The position numbers were made by a program, and so were the translations under genes. DNA of 27,050 nucleotides from Sutterella sp. Its GTDB lineage: Bacteria > Pseudomonadota > Gammaproteobacteria > Burkholderiales > Burkholderiaceae_F. The stretch lies in contig JAHHRF010000024.1 of the NCBI GenBank assembly GCA_020025955.1, positions 1 through 27,050 of the forward strand. The letters run 5' to 3'. Numbering within the stretch: position 1 is the first letter of the stretch; each line of letters begins with the position of its first letter. The notes under the pieces were generated by a model. The model was given only the letters and a program-made list of their open reading frames with translations, searched no databases and was not told where the DNA came from. Below, in pieces: positions 23,313 to 27,050 of the stretch.

Positions 23313-23361
23313 AAAAGCCCGAATCGATCACGAAAAGCGTGTCGGTGATCGGGCTTTTCTT
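23313..23361 (+). terminator. Intrinsic terminator of smc-zipA
   Basis: AAAAGCCC...GATCAC (23313-23331) pairs with GTGATCGGGCTTTT (23345-23358), leaving a 5-nt bulge on the 5' side, followed by CTT. It separates ligA from smc-zipA. Confidence 0.82.
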
Positions 23362-23411
23362 ACGAACGGGTTCCCCTGATTTAGTTGATCCCACTGTGCA
23401 AGGGAGAGGTA

Positions 23412-25691
23412 ATGGATATTAATGAGTTGACCCGAGACGCGGTCGCCACGATTTCGGAAGCTGAGGCCCCCGCCTTAATGGAAACGGCGGCCACGCTTTT
23501 AGAGCGTTGGAATACGGAATACTACGTCTACGATGCGCCGAGCGTTCCCGATGCGGAATACGACCGTGTGTTTCAGCTGTTAGAGGCCCTGGAAGCGCGC
23601 TTCCCGCAATTCAAGTCCCCCGTTTCGCCGACCTCGCGCGTCAGTGGTACGGTGCGAAGTGACTTAGCCAAAGTCACGCATGCGCGTCCCATGTTATCCA
23701 TTCACACGGAAACCGATGTGACCCCGGAAGGGGCGGTTGCTTTTGACCGTCGTGTACGAAATGAATTGGGATTAACGGACGCGGACCCCGCCATTGAATA
23801 CGATTGCGAACTCAAATTTGACGGGCTTGCTTGCTCCCTTCGCTATGAAAACGGGTTACTGGTTTCGGCCGCGACTCGAGGTGATGGGCAAGTGGGGGAA
23901 GACGTGACCGCGAATGTCCGCACGATCCGATCGATTCCTTTGCGCTTAACGGGGGACGTGCCTGCCGTGCTCGAAGTGCGTGGGGAAGTCCTCATGCACA
24001 AAGCGGACTTTGAACGCTTAAATGCCAAGCAATTGGCTGAAGGGAAAAAGCCCTTTGTGAATCCGCGTAACGCGGCGGCCGGTTCCCTTCGTCAGTTGGA
24101 TTCGTCCATTACCGCTGAGCGCGTTTTGCGTTTTTACGCCTATAGCTTAGGGGAGACGTCGGAAGAGGCTTTTGCCCCGACGCAATCGGGCGTTTTAGAT
24201 CGTTTGCACAAGATGGGTTTCCCGGTCGCGGCGATGCGTCGTGTGGTCTCGGGGCCCCAAGCGCTCTCGCAATTTCATGAAGATGTGGCCCAGGCGCGCT
24301 CAGAACTTCCCTTTGATATTGACGGGGTGGTCTACAAAGTTAACGACTTAACGCTTCAAGAGCGATTAGGTTTCTTGTCGCGTGAACCGCGTTGGGCTTG
24401 TGCGCACAAGTATCCCCCTGAAGAGGCGATGACCCAAATGGAAGCCATCGACATTCAAGTGGGGCGTACCGGGAAATTAACGCCCGTGGCACGATTAAAG
24501 CCCGTGTTCGTTGGGGGCGTGACGGTTTCTAACGCCACCCTTCATAACGAAGACCGAATTGCCCAGTTGGATTTACACGTGGGCGATTGGGTTGTGGTAC
24601 GTCGTGCTGGTGACGTGATCCCAGAGGTCGTGCGCGTCGTTAAAGAACGTCGTCCCGAGTCGGTTGAAGACTTTGTGATGCCGAGCCGTTGCCCGGAATG
24701 CGATTCGGCCACGCTTCGCGATGAAGAAGAAAAAGATACGCGTTGTACGGGGGGATTGATTTGCCCTGCACAACGTAAGTTGAGCTTGGTGCACTTTGCC
24801 TCTCGTCGCGCCATGGGGATTGATGGTCTGGGTGAAAAGATCGTCACCTTGTTGGTGGACGAAGATTTAGTGAAGACGCCCGCCGACGTCTTTACGTTAA
24901 AGCTTGAAGATTTAACGGCGCCCACGACGGCCAGTCGCTTGGCGGTTGAGGCCAATGAGGCTAAACCCGTTGAAGAACGCGAAAAGGGCATTAAGCTCGT
25001 GAAGCGAATGGGTCCGAAGGCGGCACAAAACTTGTTGGATTCGATTGAAAAAGCCAAGTCCACGACCTTAGCGCGCTTTATCTACGCGTTAGGGTGCCGT
25101 CACGTTGGGGAAGCGACGGCGCTTTCCTTGGCGCAACGCTTTGGCACCTTAGCGAATTTAGAAGCGGCCGACGAAGCCACGCTCTTAACGGTAGACGACG
25201 TGGGTGAAATCATCGCTCAGAGTGTTTACGCCTTCTTTAAGGAACCTCACAACCGAGCGGTGATTGAAGCATTGATTGCCGCTGGGGTGAAGTGGCCCGA
25301 TGCCAGTGTGGCGGTCGCTAATACGGATTCGGCCGTGGCCGGTAAAACCTTTGTGTTGACGGGCACCCTTCCGACCTTGAGTCGTGACGAAGCGAAAGAT
25401 CGCTTGTTAGGGCAGGGCGCTAAGGTCTCGGGCTCGGTATCGAAAAAGACAGACTTTGTGGTCGCAGGGGCTGAAGCTGGAAGCAAACTTGAAAAAGCCC
25501 AAGCTTTAGGGGTGACCGTGATTGATGAAGCAACACTCCTTCAAATGCTGGGGGAGGGTAAAGCGGACACAAACGCAGAAGCGCCCACCGTTATGGAAGC
25601 AGCTCCTCAGGTTGAACCCGTAAAGAAGAGCGAACCCAAAGAGGAAACACCTCAAGACAAGGGTGAAGTGCTCCAAGGCTCTCTCTTTTAA
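23412..25691 (+). CDS. ligA: NAD+-dependent DNA ligase
   Basis: This 759-residue enzyme seals nicks in replication and repair. The order is: NMN-binding domain Ia (YYVYDAPSVPDAEYD, about 37-51), adenylation domain with KFDG (nucleophile Lys135), OB fold, a zinc finger with Cys427, Cys430, Cys445 and Cys451, helix-hairpin-helix repeats (MGPKAAQNL, VGEATAL), and a BRCT domain from about residue 642. All key residues are present. It is about 90 residues longer than E. coli LigA (671). About 26 extra residues lie between the zinc finger and the first HhH, and a Pro/Glu/Lys-rich tail of about 40 residues follows BRCT and ends in QGSLF, which resembles a sliding-clamp motif. The ATG at 23412 has GGGAGAGG upstream. 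It follows smc-zipA but lies beyond a terminator. Confidence 0.97.
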   Translation: MDINELTRDAVATISEAEAPALMETAATLLERWNTEYYVYDAPSVPDAEYDRVFQLLEALEARFPQFKSPVSPTSRVSGTVRSDLAKVTHARPMLSIHTETDVTPEGAVAFDRRVRNELGLTDADPAIEYDCELKFDGLACSLRYENGLLVSAATRGDGQVGEDVTANVRTIRSIPLRLTGDVPAVLEVRGEVLMHKADFERLNAKQLAEGKKPFVNPRNAAAGSLRQLDSSITAERVLRFYAYSLGETSEEAFAPTQSGVLDRLHKMGFPVAAMRRVVSGPQALSQFHEDVAQARSELPFDIDGVVYKVNDLTLQERLGFLSREPRWACAHKYPPEEAMTQMEAIDIQVGRTGKLTPVARLKPVFVGGVTVSNATLHNEDRIAQLDLHVGDWVVVRRAGDVIPEVVRVVKERRPESVEDFVMPSRCPECDSATLRDEEEKDTRCTGGLICPAQRKLSLVHFASRRAMGIDGLGEKIVTLLVDEDLVKTPADVFTLKLEDLTAPTTASRLAVEANEAKPVEEREKGIKLVKRMGPKAAQNLLDSIEKAKSTTLARFIYALGCRHVGEATALSLAQRFGTLANLEAADEATLLTVDDVGEIIAQSVYAFFKEPHNRAVIEALIAAGVKWPDASVAVANTDSAVAGKTFVLTGTLPTLSRDEAKDRLLGQGAKVSGSVSKKTDFVVAGAEAGSKLEKAQALGVTVIDEATLLQMLGEGKADTNAEAPTVMEAAPQVEPVKKSEPKEETPQDKGEVLQGSLF

Positions 25692-25745
25692 TGAACCCCT
25701 AAAGAAAAGTGCGTTCTTTTACTCACTTATCGTTACAAACCCGCC

Positions 25746-25782
25746 AAAGGCCCCGATTCGAGTTGGGGCCTTTGTCTTTTTT
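25746..25782 (+). terminator. Intrinsic terminator of ligA
   Basis: AAAGGCCCC (25746-25754) pairs with GGGGCCTTT (25765-25773), with a 10-nt loop, followed by GTC and T6. Confidence 0.9.
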
Positions 25783-25833
25783 ACGGTGAACGACTTCTCG
25801 GGCGGGCTAAGTCTTGATTGAAGGAGGTTCAAA

Positions 25834-25875
25834 ATGCCTGTGTTGCAAGGCGTTAGGGGAAAGAGCGGACGCTAG
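25834..25875 (+). CDS. Possible 13-codon leader ORF
   Basis: ATG at 25834 lies 6 nt after AAGGAGG (25821-25827), one of the best ribosome binding sites in the window. It opens a short frame, MPVLQGVRGKSGR, ending in TAG at 25873-25875. It sits 51 nt after the ligA terminator and 109 nt before the pyridoxamine kinase start, and ends just before the TATAAT at 25895. It could be a leader peptide, a relic of a lost gene, or chance. No promoter is evident directly upstream. Confidence 0.3.
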   Translation: MPVLQGVRGKSGR

Positions 25876-25894
25876 AAATGTAAGTGCGCGATAC

Positions 25895-25900
25895 TATAAT
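25895..25900 (+). promoter_or_regulatory. Perfect -10 element before the pyridoxamine kinase gene
   Basis: TATAAT lies 84 nt before the ATG at 25985; no good -35 is seen. The predicted leader includes a nested stem: GGGGC (25913-25917) with GCCCC (25941-25945), and inside it GGCG with CGCC. Confidence 0.5.
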
Positions 25901-25984
25901 GGGAAGACATCTGGGGCTGGCGAGCGTAAACGCCCTATACGCCCCCTTGAGACCTACACGAATCCTTTAAGGAGGAGACATCCA

Positions 25985-26824
25985 ATGGATCGTCGTATTA
26001 AAAAAGTTCTGGCCATTCATGACTTATGCGCCCACGGGCGAGTGTCCTTAAAAGCGGTGACGCCGATTCTCACCACGATGGCCCATGAGGTTTATCCTCT
26101 GCCGACGGCGCTTTTAAGTGCACATACCCAATATCCCAATTTCACGTTTACCGATCTCACCGATCAGATGGTGCCGATTCTGGAAAACTGGAAAGCGTTA
26201 GGGGTACAGTTCGATGCGATTTACACCGGTTACTTAGGGTCCCCGCGTCAAGTCGACATTGTGAAAGGGGCGATTCGTGACTTTAAGGGTGAGAACACCT
26301 TAGTCGTCATTGACCCAGTGATGGGGGATAACGGCAAACTCTATACAGGCTTTACTGAAAAGTTAGTCACCGAGATGCGTCGTTTAATTGAAATGGCGGA
26401 TGTCATTACACCGAACCTCACCGAAGTGGCTTATCTCTTAGATAAACCGTTTGACGCGGAGGCGAGTGAAGAGTCCATTAAGGCGGACATGAAAGCGTTA
26501 GCTACCATGGGTCCGAAGGAAGTTGTAGTGACGGGTGTAGGAGTAGAAGGTCGACCTGATCGTGTGGCGGTCTTAGCCTATAACCGCTTGACGGACACCT
26601 TTGTTCGAACGGAAAAAACCTACTTAAAGGCGCACCTGCCCGGTACGGGGGATGCTTTTGCTGCCGTTTTAACGGGCGCCTTAATGAAGGGCGACAGTAT
26701 GGCCCAGGCGATTGACCGTGCCGCGCAATTTGTCGTCGACGGCATTGATGCAGCCATTACTGCGAAAGCTCCCTTAATTGATGGGATGCTGATGGAAGCG
26801 GTGTTGCCGAACTTACGTAAGTAA
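25985..26824 (+). CDS. Pyridoxamine/pyridoxal kinase (ribokinase superfamily)
   Basis: This 279-residue cytoplasmic kinase probably phosphorylates pyridoxal/pyridoxamine in vitamin B6 salvage. The family pattern is clear: AIHDLCAHGRVSL near the start, LPTALLSAHTQYPNFTFTDLTDQM (39-62), AIYTGYLGS (78-86), the substrate-site DPVMGDNGKLY (110-120), TPNLTE (142-147), and the anion-hole/catalytic PGTGDAF (219-225). Its wording is nearer to the pyridoxamine kinases of Firmicutes than to E. coli PdxY or PdxK, so transfer is possible. A hydroxymethylpyrimidine kinase is less likely because the N-terminal GFDP-type motifs are absent. The start at 25985 has AAGGAGGAG 8-9 nt upstream, and 57 upstream in-frame codons look non-coding. 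It is monocistronic with its own terminator. Confidence 0.87.
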   Translation: MDRRIKKVLAIHDLCAHGRVSLKAVTPILTTMAHEVYPLPTALLSAHTQYPNFTFTDLTDQMVPILENWKALGVQFDAIYTGYLGSPRQVDIVKGAIRDFKGENTLVVIDPVMGDNGKLYTGFTEKLVTEMRRLIEMADVITPNLTEVAYLLDKPFDAEASEESIKADMKALATMGPKEVVVTGVGVEGRPDRVAVLAYNRLTDTFVRTEKTYLKAHLPGTGDAFAAVLTGALMKGDSMAQAIDRAAQFVVDGIDAAITAKAPLIDGMLMEAVLPNLRK

Positions 26825-26839
26825 AGAAGGCTCGCTGTC

Positions 26840-26879
26840 AACACCCTCGCGACGAATGTGGTCTCGAGGGTGTTTTTTG
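26840..26879 (+). terminator. Intrinsic terminator of the pyridoxamine kinase gene
   Basis: AACACCCTCG (26840-26849) pairs with CGAGGGTGTT (26865-26874), with a 15-nt loop, running into T6. Confidence 0.92.
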
Positions 26880-26950
26880 GTCGAAAAACGGCAAAAAATA
26901 CGAATTTGAGCCATTTTGTACCATGTATAGGGTATTTGTTAGGTACAGCG

Positions 26951-26979
26951 TTGACGCGTCTTCGAAATGGGTGTTTAAT
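26951..26979 (+). promoter_or_regulatory. Sigma-70-type promoter at the right edge
   Basis: TTGACG (26951-26956) and TTTAAT (26974-26979) are 17 bp apart; each matches consensus at five of six positions. Transcription would start near 26986 and run out of the window. No start codon or RNA gene can be assigned in the remaining 65 nt. Confidence 0.65.
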
Positions 26980-27050
26980 TCACCTCCTCACAGCGACAAC
27001 GGTTGACTGCGAAACGCAAGAAACCTAGCTGAGAGTAAGCTTCTGAGTCA

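Noticed and set aside
23520..23570. LigA domain Ia has Tyr where E. coli LigA has His23
   Set aside because: Tyr-Tyr at this place is common in other NAD+-dependent ligases (for example Thermus and Staphylococcus), so it is not a defect.
1..27050. CRISPR array, transposon, prophage or toxin-antitoxin module
   Set aside because: No regularly spaced repeats, transposase, integrase or paired toxin-antitoxin genes are visible; every long gene but one (12070-12372) has a recognisable family.

Overview
The window looks like chromosomal housekeeping DNA of a beta-proteobacterium, most likely a Sutterella/Parasutterella-like member of the Burkholderiales. This rests on gene order (xseB-ispA-dxs, rpsT facing murJ, smc-zipA then ligA), on protein similarity recognised by eye, and on intermediate GC content with an odd codon habit (abundant GGG for Gly and TTA for Leu in ordinary genes). 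No database search was possible, so the taxon is an inference. I see no phage, insertion sequence, CRISPR array, rRNA or tRNA.

Layout. 1-897: 3' part of polA, facing a META-domain lipoprotein. 1611-2066: exported BOF/YgiW-type OB-fold protein. 2420-3661 (-): dicarboxylate/acidic amino acid symporter, followed downstream by a purine-skewed stretch and preceded upstream by a 0.6 kb gene-free region rich in palindromes. 4278-5138 (-): EamA/DMT exporter. 5389-8482 (+): xseB-ispA-dxs, linking exonuclease VII to isoprenoid precursor synthesis. 8673-9692 (+): murB. 9849-10112 (-): rpsT with a long, foldable leader. 10476-12014 (+): murJ. 12070-12372 (-): unrecognised, very acidic 100-residue protein. 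12436-13791 (+): YbjJ-like MFS transporter. 14401-15156 (+): solitary amino-acid-binding periplasmic protein. 15292-18177 (-): prmB followed by a YheS-type ABC-F ATPase, both acting on ribosomes. 18505-25691 (+): smc (TTG start), zipA, then ligA after a terminator. 25985-26824 (+): pyridoxamine kinase. The right edge carries a good sigma-70-type promoter for something beyond the window.

The genes fall into three themes: chromosome maintenance and division (polA, xseB, smc, zipA, ligA), cell-wall supply (ispA and dxs for undecaprenyl precursors, murB, murJ), and translation (rpsT, prmB, ABC-F). Two nutrient-uptake genes, the symporter and the binding protein, avoid the GGG glycine codon used freely elsewhere, which suggests high expression and a diet of amino and dicarboxylic acids.

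Most transcription units end in recognisable intrinsic terminators, often paired at convergent ends. I found no clear new defence or mobile system. The most interesting observations are the LigA C-terminal tail ending in a sliding-clamp-like motif, the structured prmB and rpsT leaders, the palindrome-rich region at 3674-4277, the 13-codon ORF with an excellent ribosome binding site before the pyridoxamine kinase, and the uncharacterised acidic protein.
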